From Phanerodontia chrysosporium (lineage: Eukaryota > Basidiomycota > Agaricomycetes > Polyporales > Phanerochaetaceae): 64,000 nt of DNA. Positions within the stretch are counted from its first letter, which is position 1; every line of letters starts with the position of its first letter. Shown one piece after another: positions 20,851 to 32,539 of this stretch. The position numbers and the translations under genes were made by a program. The stretch covers positions 41,266-105,265 of the forward strand of contig MJGA01000055.1 in assembly GCA_001910725.1 (NCBI GenBank), read 5' to 3'. The notes beneath the pieces are model-generated. The model had not been told where the DNA came from, searched no databases, and saw only the letters and a list, made by a program, of their open reading frames with translations.

Positions 20851-23800
20851 ATGACAGAACGAGCCGGGGTGAGCCGCACAACTCCAGAGGAGACCATTTG
20901 TCTCATTTATATTGCAGTACACAGTCACCATGTTCCTCGTCGACGTCTCCCCGTCCATGGGGAAGATGCGCGAGGTCGAGGTTCCACTGCCTAACGGCGA
21001 GGTGCAGATAGTCGAGATGAGCAACCTCGAATGGGCCTTGCAGTTTGTCAAGCTCAAGGTTCAAGAAATGGTGCGCATATGTACAGCGTCTTCTGCAGCA
21101 GAATCCTCACAGTCAAGTAAAGATTTACCACGAACGCAAGACTGACCAATGTGGCGTCATACTGTTCGGTTCTCAAAGTGAGAGATCCTCTTGTCCCCTG
21201 TAGCGTTTATTCTAACCGTGTCTAGATACCATGAACTGCGTTCATAAGGAGCAAGGCGGATACGAGCATATCGAGGAGGTCATACCTATCGCGCACCCTA
21301 ATGCAAGCACAATAGCGCAAATATCCAGTATTACTCCAGGAACAGAGATTGGGGACCGTGAGTATGACATATGTCTGCCTCTGCTCCTGTTGACAAAATT
21401 GTATCTAGCCTTGGATGCCATCGTGGTGGGCATCGAGACACAGCATCAATACCTCGGGAAGAAGAAGACCTGGACGCGACGCATGGTGCTGCTTACCGAC
21501 GGCGAGAATCCGATTGAGATACAGCACCTCCAGAGAATCTCACAAAGAATAAACGAACTGAACATCAGATTCACTGTCATGTATGTCTTGTGCAGATTTT
21601 GTGATGCTACCCTTCGTCTAATCTCGACGACAGTGGTATCGACTTCGACGACGAGGAATATGGTTTTGTGGAAGAGGGGAAAACGGACATCAAAGTATGC
21701 ACAGGACTACGTATGTTGACTTGTTTACTCATTCATTTCTCAGCGAGAAAACGAAGAATTCTACCACTCGTTCGTCGAAACCCTCGAGCATGGCGTCATC
21801 GGGAACTGTGCCGTAGCTATAGAGGAGATCTCCAGGCCTGATTCCAAGCAAACTAGATCTCAGCCATCAGCCTCTGTACTCCGTCTGGGCGATGTAGAAA
21901 ACCATCCCGAGGAGGCTATTGAGATCAACATCAAGGTCAGCAAGTGCACCGCCGTCGAGCGCCCTAAATCGTTCAAGAAGTTCGCAAGGCTCAGCGAGGA
22001 TATTGAAATGGGAGAGACTGGGGACGAAAGCGAACCGACCGTAGAATATGGCCAGCTAAGAAGAGAGATTCGCTACTCATATGACGCTAGCGAGCACCAC
22101 GATGACGAAGCGCAAGAGGAAGACGAGGAGAAGAAGCGCGACCTCCAGGAAGTCGAGAAGGAACAGCTCGTTCGCGGGTACAAGTACGGGTCATCTTTTG
22201 TACCCGTCCCTGACAATAACTTTCCGAAGCTCGAGACGAAGAAGGGCATGGAGATCTGTGGGTTCTTCAAGGAGGAATATTTCCGTCGCGAGTGGTCCAT
22301 TGGCGAGGTCCGCTATGTCTTTGCCGCCGACAAGTCACCGTTGCAGCAGGTCGCGCTCTCGAGTCTAGTGGACGGGATGATCCAGACAGACAAGAACGGC
22401 AAAGAGTTCACGTATTACGCCGTCACTCGATGGGTCACACTCGATGGCTCAGAGCCAAAAATGGGCGTACTGAAGCCTTGCAAGGACGAGTTCAATAATC
22501 ACTACTTCCTGTGGGTTCAGGTAAGTGCGATGCTCGGTGTATCTCGTGCTGGCGTCGGACGCTCATACCTGTCCAGATGCCGTTTGCGGATGACTTGCGG
22601 AAGTGGACATTCGCTTCGCTTGACCGGTTAATCAGCAGCAAGGGCGAGTTAGTCACAAAACACCCGTACCTGCCCACCGATGAGCAGCTCGAGGCGATGG
22701 AAGAATTTGTCGATGCCATGGATCTCATGGAGGCTGGCGAGAAGGACGAAGACGGGTGAGCCCGCTGTCGCCCCCTGCAAGCATAGTCATTCGCGTACTC
22801 ACGTCGTGCAGGAACCGGATGCCTTGGTTCGATACAAGGCTCTCCTATAACCCCGCGATCCATCGCATTAAGCAGGCCCAATTCCATGCTGCGATTGTGG
22901 AGGACCTCAACAGGCAGCCTCTTCCGCCGCCGCACCCCGAGCTACTTAAGTACTTCGAACCGCCACGCAGAGTACTCAAGTATGCCCGCTCTGCGATCGA
23001 TGCCGCGCGGGAAGCATTTGGTGTCAAGGAAGGTCCGTATATGCATATAATCACTAACCATTGCCATGCTGATGTCACTTACCTTTGCAGTGCTCAAGAT
23101 CGTTGGGAGGAATCGCAAGGACGGGCACGTTCGTGCGCGCGACGAAGGCGACGACGTGTTGCTCCTGGATAAGCAACCTAACAAGCGCATTAAACTCTCG
23201 CAGACGCAGTCTCAATACATCCGCACGCAGCGTAGGAAGATAACTCCGCCAACGCAACGCAAGGCCCCCAAGCGCGCCATGTCTGACGACAGCGACACGG
23301 AACCGGAGCCGGAGCCCGACTTCGACGATGATGACGATCTACTTCCCACCAACAAGTCGAAGGCGAAGCTGCGCGCGAAGTCCGAGGCTACCAACGCCGG
23401 CGGCGTGCCGCCCTCGCCCTCGCCCTCCCGCTCGCCGTCGCCGCCGCAGGAGCGCGACCGCCTGCCGGGCCGGATTATCGGTCTGCTGCACCCATTGGAC
23501 GACTTCTACAAGAACACGGCGAGCGGCGACCTCGTCACGAAGGCGGTCGAGGACCTCGCGTTCGTTATCCGCACCGTCGTTCTCAACCCGTTCTCGACGC
23601 GGCGCACGGAGGAGATGCTCGAATGCATGCGCGCGCTGCGGAAGGTCTCGCTCGAGGTGCGTCGCGCGTGACCAATTTTCCGAGTATTGCTGGACTCATG
23701 CCGGACGCAGGAGGACGAGATCGACGCGTGGAACGACTTCCTGCGCGACTTCAAGCGGCTCTGTCTGGACGATGAGCCCGGCAACGAGTATTTTTGGAAC

Positions 23801-23980
23801 AGGTTCAGCGAGCTTGGGCGGGAAGTCAGTCTCATCAGCGATTCTGAGGCGAAGCGACAAGGGGGCAGGTCCGACGTCACTGACGCGGAGGCTGATAAGG
23901 TGCGTCTTTACTACAGACTCGCTCATGTCCGGTCGCGCTGACGGGTTGCCAAGTTCTTGACCACCGGCATGACCGAGTGA
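20851..23980 (+). CDS. KU80: Ku80, DNA end-binding subunit for non-homologous end joining
   Basis: A multi-exon gene starting with a six-codon first exon (MTERAG, ATG 20851). The intron then joins to YTVTMFLVDVSPSM, the start of the Ku N-terminal von Willebrand-like domain. Further blocks are KTWTRRMVLLTDGENP, GYKYGSSFVPVPD, the Ku core beta-barrel with REWSIGEVRYVFAAD and YYAVTRWV, the helical arm (NPAIHRIKQAQFHAAIVE), an acidic/Ser-Pro linker (23290-23450), and the C-terminal helical domain (DDFYKNTASGDLVTKAVED). The last small exon encodes FLTTGMTE. With Ku70 it forms the ring that loads on double-strand breaks and also acts at telomeres. The gene appears intact and points away from SNF2. 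Confidence 0.93.
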
Positions 23981-24221
23981 CCCTTCAGCGATACGATACC
24001 TAATTTGATACCCGTGTATTCAATGTCTTGTATACATTGCCTTCACTCATTCTCCAACCCGGCGGATGTCACCCTGGAGACATACAGCCCGATGGGACCC
24101 AAACCCAATTAATTCGGCCCAAGACTAGTCACAGCAACCGATCTGCGGTCGCGAAAAGATACAAGAAATAGCTAACCAGAAACCAATTCATGGACCCGCC
24201 ACATTACAATTCTCCAGAACT

Positions 24222-25454
24222 CTACAGGCGGTTCTTCGACTCCTGGCGGGCCTTGAAGGGCCTGCCGAACTGCGGGCGACCACCGAATTGCTGCTGCTGA
24301 TTGTTACCGCCTTTGTTGTTGCCCTGCTTGCCACCCTTGCCAGCCGCTGGTGGTGCAGTAGCGGTAGCGGCAGCAGACGAGGCTGCGGACGCCTGGCCTG
24401 ACGCGCCGGCCGCACCAGAGCTGAACGGGTTTGCACCGCTTGCTGCACCGTCGGCAGTGACCGAGAACTAGAGACATGAGCATGAGGGCGGGCAACGTCA
24501 TGTTGATAGTGAGACGTACGTAGACCATGTCATCGACAGCACCATGCTGAGCAACCGCGACGAGCGCCGGCTGGTGGTTCGCCGCAGTATTGATCGACGC
24601 CAGGCGGTAGGTGCCAGGGAGCAGACCGTTCGTGACGTCGGCGGTGAGGACACCGCCCTGTGCAGCATCATTCAGGCCTTTGAAGAATGCGAACTGTTGG
24701 GGGTTTGTCGGCTTAGTATCCGTGAACGAGGCGATGGACTCGATGACGACATGCGAGTGCCCCTGGATGTTCCCGCTGCTGCCGATCTGCTGGGGCGCGG
24801 CGAAATAGTTCTCCTGCGCGTTGACGAAGAAGCCGGTGTCGAGGTTCGAGATCGCCATCTGGATAGTGAACGACTGGTTCTGCTTGATTACTTGGCCATT
24901 CGTCGGAAAGATAAACTTAGACGATGGCATGTTCGTCGTCGCCGCAATGACGCCCATGGGCGCCGGATTGCACGACCCAGTCTTGATCTGCTGGCCATTC
25001 GTGATGGGCAGATTAGGCACCGTCAGGCAGAAGTTGATGAAGTTGTTGGAGGATGTGAGGGAGGCGACCTGACCGGCTTCGGGGACATCCTGACCGTTGT
25101 TCTCGAATCCCTTGGCGATCACCCGAGGATCCAGTGCTAAGACCTAGGCGTCAGCATGTCAACGTTGGCAGGGGATAGACAACATTACTGAGCGAAGTTT
25201 GTGGATCACCGCCGCCAGCTGCAGCAGACGCGGCAGCAGAGGCAACTGCAGCAGATGATGAGGTAGCTTTTCCCGCGGCAGCACCGCCGTTACCAGCATT
25301 GTTTCCCGGGAAACCACCCTTGAAGCCCTGAAGAGTACGTTATTGGCTAAATCCTTAGGTAAATGTGTATACTCACAAAAGGAGTGGCGTTGACCTGCGC
25401 CACGAAGGGGAGGACCACAGCGAGACTCGCTGAAAGAGAAAGAGCGAACTTCAT
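24222..25454 (-). CDS. Secreted low-complexity-tailed protein, function unknown
   Basis: Starts at ATG 25454 (MKFALSLSASLAVVLPFVAQVNA, a clear signal peptide) and stops at 24222. A short Gly/Ala/Ser stretch follows the signal. The central conserved domain runs from about DPRVIAKGFENNGQ through NFCLTVPNLPITNGQQI, GVIAATTNMPSSKFIFP, FTIQMAISNLDTGFFVN and GHSHVVIESIASFTD to NGLLPGTYRLASINT. The tail is an Ala/Ser linker followed by a Gly/Asn/Gln-rich basic end (QQQQFGGRPQFGRPFK). Introns lie near 24468-24520, 25140-25185 and 25330-25378. I recall the domain from secreted proteins of many agaricomycetes without an assigned function. A strong TATATAA on the minus strand at 25671-25677 suggests high or regulated expression. 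Confidence 0.8.
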
Positions 25455-26056
25455 CGTTGTAACTTGAAGGCACCGGCTTCAAAGTATGCAAGGAAAAATG
25501 GCTGCGTCGAGAAACGAAGTCCTGAAGTACTGGGCCATGTAAGCATGCCTTTAGCAGACGATGGACGGTCACTCACACGAAAAGACCAGGCAGCTCAGCT
25601 GCAAAGAAAGGACCGAAGAAAAAGGTGGGTAGGAAAAAGAGACTGTTGTTACAAAGTGGATGCGTGGAGTTTATATACACGAGACTGCGAGAGCGGGAGT
25701 CCATAGATAGATCCATATCTGAATGGTCGTCTAGACGACATTTCGTCGTTCGTTGCGCGAACCCTTCGCAGTGGTAAAGCGGTGTCGCCAGATAGAGCCT
25801 TGCGAATCGAACTGTGATTGGCTGTTGGACGGATGACTGATGACATCTTGAGGCATTTGAACGCCACGCTCAGCCACGCATACGAGCTGAGTGAAAAGCA
25901 AGTAACTGATTAGCACACATGCGACTGAGGCGTGGAGGTAGCTCGCAACAAGAATTTCGAGAGCTTTGAAGCTGCGGTGAAACATTAAAAGCGCAAGGGT
26001 GAAAGCTAGCTACCAAGTATTAGATCGCCAACGTGGGGATCAAGATAGTCATATTT
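25455..26056. promoter_or_regulatory. Promoter region of the secreted protein gene
   Basis: The minus-strand TATATAA box at 25671-25677 lies 217 bases upstream of the ATG at 25454. The spacing and the AG/GT signals between suggest an intron in the 5' untranslated region. An open minus-strand frame at 25731-25985 has no family features, although it could be an extra 3' exon of the SAP30-like gene. Confidence 0.45.
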
Positions 26057-26872
26057 TCAATCATAGTGCTCACCTTTGGCTTTTACGACACACATGAACG
26101 ATGCAGCCGCGTCTACTTCGTTGACTTGATACTCCTGAAAATGCCTCTGCGCTATTTGCGCCAACGTCTTGTGTACTTCGCTCACGTCCGCAAGTATCGG
26201 GGTTGTGTTCGGTGGGTCATCTTCATCCAGGAGCCTAGAGCTCCTTCTTCTGTTGGTGCTGGCGCTTGGCTCACGCCGAGGACGATTCGCAGGCGTCGGG
26301 GGAAGAGGCTGAGGTCCTGGACTTGCTGTCGAAGCTCGCTGGCCGTGCGGCCGCAGGAGGTAGGATGGGGGCGGCGGATCCAGTGCCGTCGTCGGTAAAG
26401 GATTGAGTTCGGGTACTATATCGTATTCCACGAGATATCTGTAGATTGCCTCGATGGGCATCTTGGAGAAGTCGACCTGAACAGACGAACATGAGTACGG
26501 ATGAACACGCGCACCGCGTCGGGCATTGATACACCTGCCATCGGCATTGGCACGAGTACAGCTTTAAATACTCACAAATGATGGTCGTTCGCCCTCCGGA
26601 CCCTTGTCATTCGGTTTCCTAGCCATCGCAGATGCGTTGCTCGAAGCTGCGACAGGGACGGCCGGCTCCAGTCTCTTCCTTTTCACTCGCGGCTCCCCAT
26701 CCGCCTTGTCGGCAGCAGATCGCTTCAGGCCCGCGGAGGAGGGCAGCACGCCATGATATGCGGCGTCGTCCTGCGGATTGGGCTTTCTACGCGCCTGGGG
26801 TCTCGACCTCGATGTCGGCGCCGGTGGCTGCTGGGAGGTCGCTGCAAGCACGGAGGTGCCTGGAGGTGCCAT
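26057..26872 (-). CDS. SAP30-like Sin3-binding protein (histone deacetylase complex)
   Basis: Two exons (26872-26576 and 26476-26057) with a 99-base intron in phase 0 encode 238 residues. The N-terminal part is low-complexity and basic, with a nuclear-localisation-like RVKRKRLEP. The second exon begins VDFSKMPIEAIYRYLVEYDIV and ends EVHKTLAQIAQRHFQEYQV, followed by VNEVDAAASFMCVVKAK. This matches the two halves of the SAP30 Sin3-binding domain, here separated by a 60-residue Pro/Ser/Arg-rich insert. SAP30 bridges Sin3 to the Rpd3 deacetylase. The last codons are uncertain because a GT donor directly follows KAK, so a further short exon is possible. Divergent from chorismate synthase. Confidence 0.75.
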
Positions 26873-27374
26873 GCTGACGAGAGGAGAAGATACAGGCCAG
26901 TCCAAAATCGCGAAAGCTGTTCTTTGTGTGGTGGACGGAAAGTCGGTATGCTCTCTGCAACACAGGTGTCGTCGTCGCCGAGTTGGCGGTCGTGGTCGCT
27001 GCCCTGAACGGCGCATCCGCGATGGCTGTTGCTAAATGGGCGCCTAATACACGATCAATGATCGAGATTCTGGGGCGCCTATTCTGGCCGGTATTATGCA
27101 GGCGAGTCAGGATGAGAACGCTTTCTTTCTTTCCTCCACCACCCACACACCGCTCAACGCTGCCAGTGCAGGGTTAGCTGGTATCTTCGGAGTTAATTGG
27201 CTGAGAAACAGGCAAGGCTGTCCTCGTAGGTGCTGCTTTTCCCCCGGTTTCGCACTCTCACACTGTCCCAGACCTGTGAACTCGCCAGACTATTAATCGT
27301 AAAGTGGGTCGCCTCCAATGTACGGGATCGAGATATAAGCTGACTAGACACGTAGACAACAACACCCACTAACC
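26873..27374. promoter_or_regulatory. Divergent promoter, SAP30-like gene and chorismate synthase
   Basis: 502 bases between two start codons. A plus-strand TATAA at about 27334-27338 lies 37 bases upstream of the chorismate synthase ATG. TGACTAG just after it differs by one base from a Gcn4 site; I give it little weight. Confidence 0.4.
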
Positions 27375-28857
27375 ATGTCGACCTTTGGCACGCTCTTCCG
27401 CGTCACTACCTACGGCGAGTCTCACTGCGCGTCCGTCGGAGCAATCATCGATGGCTGTCCACCGGTGCGTGCACTCCGCCTGAGATCGGCGTTTGGCTGA
27501 ACCAAGGCTTTCTCAGGGATTGCCTCTCGAGGCGAAGGACGTCCAGGTCCAGCTTAGCCGCAGGCGTCCTGGCCAGAGTAACTTGACCACCCCGGTACAT
27601 TGTATTCTCAAGTGCCCCCGTATGCAAGCTTATCCTTTGTGGTGTAGCGCGACGAGAAGGACTTGGTACAACTCCAGTCTGGTATAGAGCATGGCGTGAC
27701 TCTGGGTACGCCTATCGGTCTCCTCGTAAAGAACGAAGATCAGCGTCCTAGGGACTACACCGAGGTAAGTATCCAGTTTAGCAAGTCAACGTCTCGACCC
27801 ACATGGCCCTGCAGACGGACTTGTACCCTCGTCCCAGTCATGCCGACTGGACCTATTTGGAAAAGTATGGCGTCAAGGCAAGCAGTGGCGGCGGCCGCAG
27901 CAGTGCCCGTGAGACCATTGGCCGTGTCGCTGCTGGTGCGATCGCCGAGAGATACTTGAAGCTTGCGCACGGAATCGAGATCGTCGCGTTCGTCTCGTCT
28001 GTAGGCAAGATCAAGCTTGCCACGTCAGTCTCTTCACCTTCGCAGGCTTCGGAGGATGACGACGACGCCGAGGACGCGCTGAGCACCGAGTTTATCGAGC
28101 TCCTCAAGACGGTCACTCGCGAGCAGGTTGATGCGCACCCCACCCGCTGTCCGCATCCCGAGACCGCGGAGCGCATGACGAAGGTAGTATTCGTGTCTCG
28201 GATCCCGTAGCATATTTAGCTCACTATGCTCCGTAGCGCATTCTCCGTGCAAAGGAAGCTCAGGATTCCATTGGCGGAACTGTCACCTGCGTCATTCGTG
28301 GCGTACCCGCTGGACTTGGCGAGCCTGTGTTCGACAAGCTGGAGGCAAAGCTCGCCCATGCGATGCTCTCAATTCCCGCGACAAAGGGTTTCGAGATTGG
28401 GTCCGGCTTCCGCGGGACCGAGGTTCCTGGAAGTAAGCACAACGACCCCTTCTACCGCAAGGAAGATGGCTCGCTGGGCACCCGCACCAACTGGAGCGGT
28501 GGCATACAAGGCGGTATCTCCAACGGCGAAGACATCTACTTTAGGTGCGTCTGATAAGCTTGCGATTGCGATGCATCTATCAACTCTCGCGCTACCAGGG
28601 TCGGCTTCAAGTCTCCTGCAACCATCTCCCAGGCGCAAGAGACGGCCCAGTACGACGGTACTCCGGGTACGTTGGCTGCCCGTGGGAGGCACGATCCGTG
28701 TGTAGTCCCGCGTGCCGTTCCCATCGTTGAGGCAATGGCCAGCCTAGTTATCATGGACCAGCTTCTCATTCAGAATGCCCGCAAGGCCACTTCTTCTCTG
28801 CTTCCTCCCATCACGACCCTTCCACCCACGATGGTCAAGCCAGCGAGTCTTTCTTAA
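27375..28857 (+). CDS. ARO2: Chorismate synthase
   Basis: Starts [18 protein letters not shown] (ATG 27375) and ends MVKPASLS at TAA 28857, about 410 residues with several short introns. The enzyme makes chorismate from 5-enolpyruvylshikimate-3-phosphate using reduced FMN, the last step of the shikimate pathway. All three family signatures are present: [33 protein letters not shown], and [34 protein letters not shown] gives the conserved Arg/Ser region. A Ser/Asp/Glu-rich loop (28030-28080) is an insertion typical of fungal enzymes in position. In fungi the protein is often bifunctional, with its own flavin reductase activity. The gene looks intact. Confidence 0.95.
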
Positions 28858-29352
28858 GAGATAGTAGCCTGTAGAGTATCTCGTTGACCAGAGTAGACTG
28901 CCAATTGAGACGATGTGAACTTTGAGCTCAGGTGACAGGGGGCCGACCTGCCGCTGGACGCTAGATCACCCCACACCCGGTCTGTCCGCTGCCCCCTTCT
29001 CACCATCTGCCATCCCTCTGCACCGCTCGGGTCTCTTAGCCTCAATGCTATAAGTTCTGTTGCTCTATCGAAGGATCCTCGCACGCATTCTCAAATTTGA
29101 ATCCCCACGCGTACTTCATTTGGTACCAAACACTACCCTGGGAGTGTGCAGTTTTAGGGTTTGCAAAGCTACAGCGCAAACCCGGAGCTCTCATATCTGA
29201 ACGACGGACACGACCCATGAAAGCTAGGGAAGCAAACGGCACGAGATGTTGCACACATCCGAGTACTACGAGTCTCGCAGCGTAGGCGAGGTCGAGAGCA
29301 GACCGTGGCTGCCAGGTGCGTCCCCAGTCGTGCCTCGGGCAACGTGCCGTTA
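28858..29352. other. Intergenic region, nothing recognised
   Basis: 495 bases between two plus-strand genes. It should contain the chorismate synthase 3' end and the promoter of the next gene. The short antisense frames have no family features. Confidence 0.4.
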
Positions 29353-30492
29353 ATGACAGCCCTCCCACCACTGTCGCGGCCTGTTGCGTCGTGTGCAGAC
29401 AGAAGTGCACCCTCGGGCCAGCAGAATGGGGAGCGCGGCACGCACGCAGGAGCCGCACACGACTCCGGCGGGCCCCAGGTTGCGTCCCACGACGACCCGG
29501 ACCTGCCTCTCGCCACGGAGGACATGCGCACCCGCATGACGCTCGCGCTCGAGGACGACCTGCATCCCAATGACGGCGGGCTCGCTGCGCTCTTCGAGCC
29601 GAAGCTCTCGCTCGCCGGCGGCGGTGGCGCCTCACCCAAGCCGTGCATCGTCCCGGGCAACGCGCTGCAGCTCATCGACGACGACCCCGCGTCCGCCTCG
29701 CGCTCGCACACGCCCTCTTCCGTCATCGTCCTCGAGGACGATGCCCCGCACGATGGCGCCCCCGTCGCGCCCGACGCCAGCGCGGACAGCTCCGCCGACG
29801 CCGACGCGGCAGCGCCGCGGCGCCCTGTCCCGCGCGTCCGCTTCCGCTCGCGCGTGCGCATCACGTCGGGCCTACGCCGGAGCCGGCATGCGGGGAGCCT
29901 GGGTGCGGGGGACGTCCCTGGCGCGAGCCCTGCGAGCTCTGCGAGCGACTCGCCGTCGTCATCTATCTCGGCGCCGCTCCGCTGGCACGCGGACGAGCAC
30001 GGCGCGTGGGGGCCCCTCGGGCGCCGGCTCAGTGCCTACGCCCAGCAGAACGGGTGGCAGAAGCGTGTCCCCAGCGCCGGCCCCCGCAATGGCAATGGCG
30101 CTGCGCGGCCCCCTGCGACGCACCGCCAGCCCCAGCCGAGGGGCAAAATGGACGAGCGGGCGCCGCTGGTGAGACATGGGAGGCATGTGGCATATGTGGA
30201 TGCTGGGCTGGATGGCGGGAGAGATGCAGATGACGAGAGACTGCTCGAGGGGGAATATGAAGACAGCGATGAAGAAAGCGAGCGAGATCACGCCCTCCGC
30301 AAAGCTGCGCTGCAGCGGGAAGAGGAAGCAGTATTCGGTTCGTGGCCATGGAGACTGTTCAACAGACATGTAAGCACTCTGTCCCGGGTCACAGTCTTGC
30401 TGATGGTCATCGTTGCATCGCAGTGGTGGTGGTGGCACGCCGAGCCAGTGGTGTGTTGTTTATGTGCTGACGACCCGGAATACGAAGAGTAA
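29353..30492 (+). CDS. Predicted tail-anchored membrane protein, function unknown
   Basis: A single open frame of 379 residues from ATG 29353 (MTALPPLSR). The frame is also open further upstream, but only from GTG. The first 300 residues are disordered-looking, rich in Ala, Pro, Ser and acid, with an Arg-rich patch (PRVRFRSRVRITSGLRR). An acidic block (EGEYEDSDEESERDHALRK) precedes a predicted helix with aromatic residues (FGSWPWRLFNRHV). One hydrophobic segment (SRVTVLLMVIVASQWWWWHA) is close to the C-terminus, followed by VVCCLCADDPEYEE. This layout suggests a tail-anchored protein facing the cytosol, with a Cys pair that could be palmitoylated. I do not recognise the family. The ATG at 29524 is an alternative start. 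Confidence 0.6.
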   Translation: MTALPPLSRPVASCADRSAPSGQQNGERGTHAGAAHDSGGPQVASHDDPDLPLATEDMRTRMTLALEDDLHPNDGGLAALFEPKLSLAGGGGASPKPCIVPGNALQLIDDDPASASRSHTPSSVIVLEDDAPHDGAPVAPDASADSSADADAAAPRRPVPRVRFRSRVRITSGLRRSRHAGSLGAGDVPGASPASSASDSPSSSISAPLRWHADEHGAWGPLGRRLSAYAQQNGWQKRVPSAGPRNGNGAARPPATHRQPQPRGKMDERAPLVRHGRHVAYVDAGLDGGRDADDERLLEGEYEDSDEESERDHALRKAALQREEEAVFGSWPWRLFNRHVSTLSRVTVLLMVIVASQWWWWHAEPVVCCLCADDPEYEE

Positions 30493-30733
30493 TGCAACGA
30501 TCATCGGAAGATATCCAGGACTGTCCCACCCCTCTGTTCTTTTCGACATTCTCATGTGCACTGTCTTATGTATATGTTATGGGTACCTTGGATCCCCTCT
30601 TACGCAAAGTTCACGCCTTCTTCCCCGCTGTATACATGACGTCTACTTTATGATTACATTCTACTGGCAGTTGCGATCTCTAATCGTACAATTCTGTTGA
30701 GGCTGGCACCGAGGTATCGTCCAGAACCCGTCT

Positions 30734-31811
30734 CTAAAACTCACCAGGCTTCGCCATCTCCGCCTCGCCCTCAATCACCGCCATAAGCTCCTCAATCTTC
30801 TGCTTCTCCGTGGCCCACGCGGGGCGCGCGATGCGGTAGAGCGGACCGCAGCTCGCGTACGTGATGTCGCCCATGCGCGCGACGGGCTTGTACTTGACGG
30901 GATCGACGAGGCGGACGACCTCGCCAGGGTGTGCCTCGGAGTGGCGATCGAGGAGCACGTCGTTCCGTACGTGGATCTTCTTCACGAGCCCGAGCACGAA
31001 CGTGTTCGTCTTCGCGCCCGTGTCCGGGTGGACGATGTCAATCGCCTGGTACAGCTCGCACTCCATGCTGAACGCGCTCTCCTTCACGCGCGGCGCCTTG
31101 ACGTGCACCTGCGGGGAGCCTCAGCATGTGGTGCCATTGAGACCGGACGGATGCACTCACACTCGGCGCCCGCGTCAGCCCGCTGAGCTCCCACTCGCTC
31201 ACGTCGGACGGTGTGTCGATGCAGGTAACGTTGGCCTGCTCGATGAAGGGCTCACTGATGATGTTGACTACAAACTCTTTCGTAGCTTTGATATTTGCGG
31301 CGGTGTCCTTGAGTTTGCTACCGATGTTCGTGATAGATACAGACACCAGCGGGGGATAGTGGGATACCTATTGTCAAGCCAGAGTCAGTAAGGCGTATAA
31401 TCAGTGGAAAGGTAGCTACGCGCACCATGTTAAACCAACTGAAGGGCGCAAGGTTCTCCACGCCCGACTCTGAGATCGAGGACACGAACGCAACTGGTCG
31501 AGGAATGATGCCGCTAATCATCAGGCGATACTACAGCCAGAGTGAGTCGTCAGCTGTGACGAATTCGACGACCGACTCACGAGTTTCCTGTAACGCGTTT
31601 TGTTGAGCAGGCTCACGGCGGCGGCATGACACACGTTCACTCACCCTGGATCCTCCGTAGCAGTGTCCACGACCGTCCAGCCTTCCTTCTCGCCTTCAAC
31701 CCATGCCTTCCCCTGGGGCGTCGCGTCGACTGGGGTGCCGTAAGTAAACTGGGGGTTGGGCCTCTCGAAGTACTGGCTCGAGTGTTCTGCAGGGTAGGGT
31801 GGAAGCGACAT
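30734..31811 (-). CDS. Flavin-reductase-like FMN-binding protein, tandem copy 1
   Basis: Starts MSLPPYPAEHSSQYFERPNP (ATG 31811) and ends MAKPGEF at 30734, about 290 residues over four or more exons. The FMN-binding split-barrel domain of the flavin reductase/NADH:FMN oxidoreductase family is shown by GIIPRPVAFVSSISESG, NLAPFSWFNMV, PPLVSVSITN, TKEFVVNIIS, DVSEWELSGLT, PRVKESAFSMECELYQ and GLVKKIHVRNDVLL. Family members bind FMN and either transfer electrons from NAD(P)H or act as small oxygenases; the substrate is unknown. TATTTAA on the minus strand near 31901-31908 is a likely core promoter. A close paralogue lies directly upstream at 32540. Confidence 0.85.
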
Positions 31812-32539
31812 GGTATGGTTTGAAGCGGTTCAGGGACGGCGGGGGACGATGGGAGACAAGACTGGAGGACACTAGTTAGCAGTGGATCGGACGCAGGACC
31901 TTAAATATGCTTACGGAACTCATGATAATCTTCGCGCCGCGCCTGAGAGTGTTAGGCCGGGCATGTCTTCCTGATCCTGTCGGTCACCGGGACAGGTTAC
32001 GCAGGGCTCACAAGACGTGCCACCCTGCGCAAGGCACCCGCATGATGATAAGTCCTAGCACTATCATTGCCCGTATGGCAACATCGCGTAAGCAGGCAGC
32101 TGCAGCAGGCGGGGACGATGCACGCTCTGTACGCGGTCTTTCGCAGAGTCGCCTCACGCGTTCCGCTGCAGCGCGCGCCTAATCCGAGCCCCTCTCACGC
32201 GGACCGATCAGATCCACGAGCGAAACAGGAAGGTCCAAGATAAGATCTCTACTGCCCGCGTCCTCGGGGAGCGACCACAGCACTGCGGAATCGTTTGTAA
32301 GCTAACCACCATCCTGCCCTGCAGATCTTAGACGGCCTTTGTGGTGTGATGCCGCTACTGAATGCAAGCTGAGAAGCTTTAGCACGCTTGCTGACATGTA
32401 CGCCGAGGCGAAAGTCACCGACCGACTCGGAGGCCGACCAACGCTTTGTTCACGGTTGACGGCCGACCGAGGAACACAGTACGTTATTGTTCTCCATATA
32501 CTGTTCTCTCTATCTAAAAACGCGATATTGAGGGGGCAG
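31812..32539. other. Intergenic region between the tandem flavoprotein genes
   Basis: 728 bases holding the promoter of copy 1 and the 3' region of copy 2. The frames here lack family features. I saw no transposon ends or remnants of a third copy. Confidence 0.4.

Noticed and set aside
24544..25140. 198-codon plus-strand frame opposite the secreted protein gene
   Set aside because: It is antisense to conserved secreted-protein exons and has no recognisable content.
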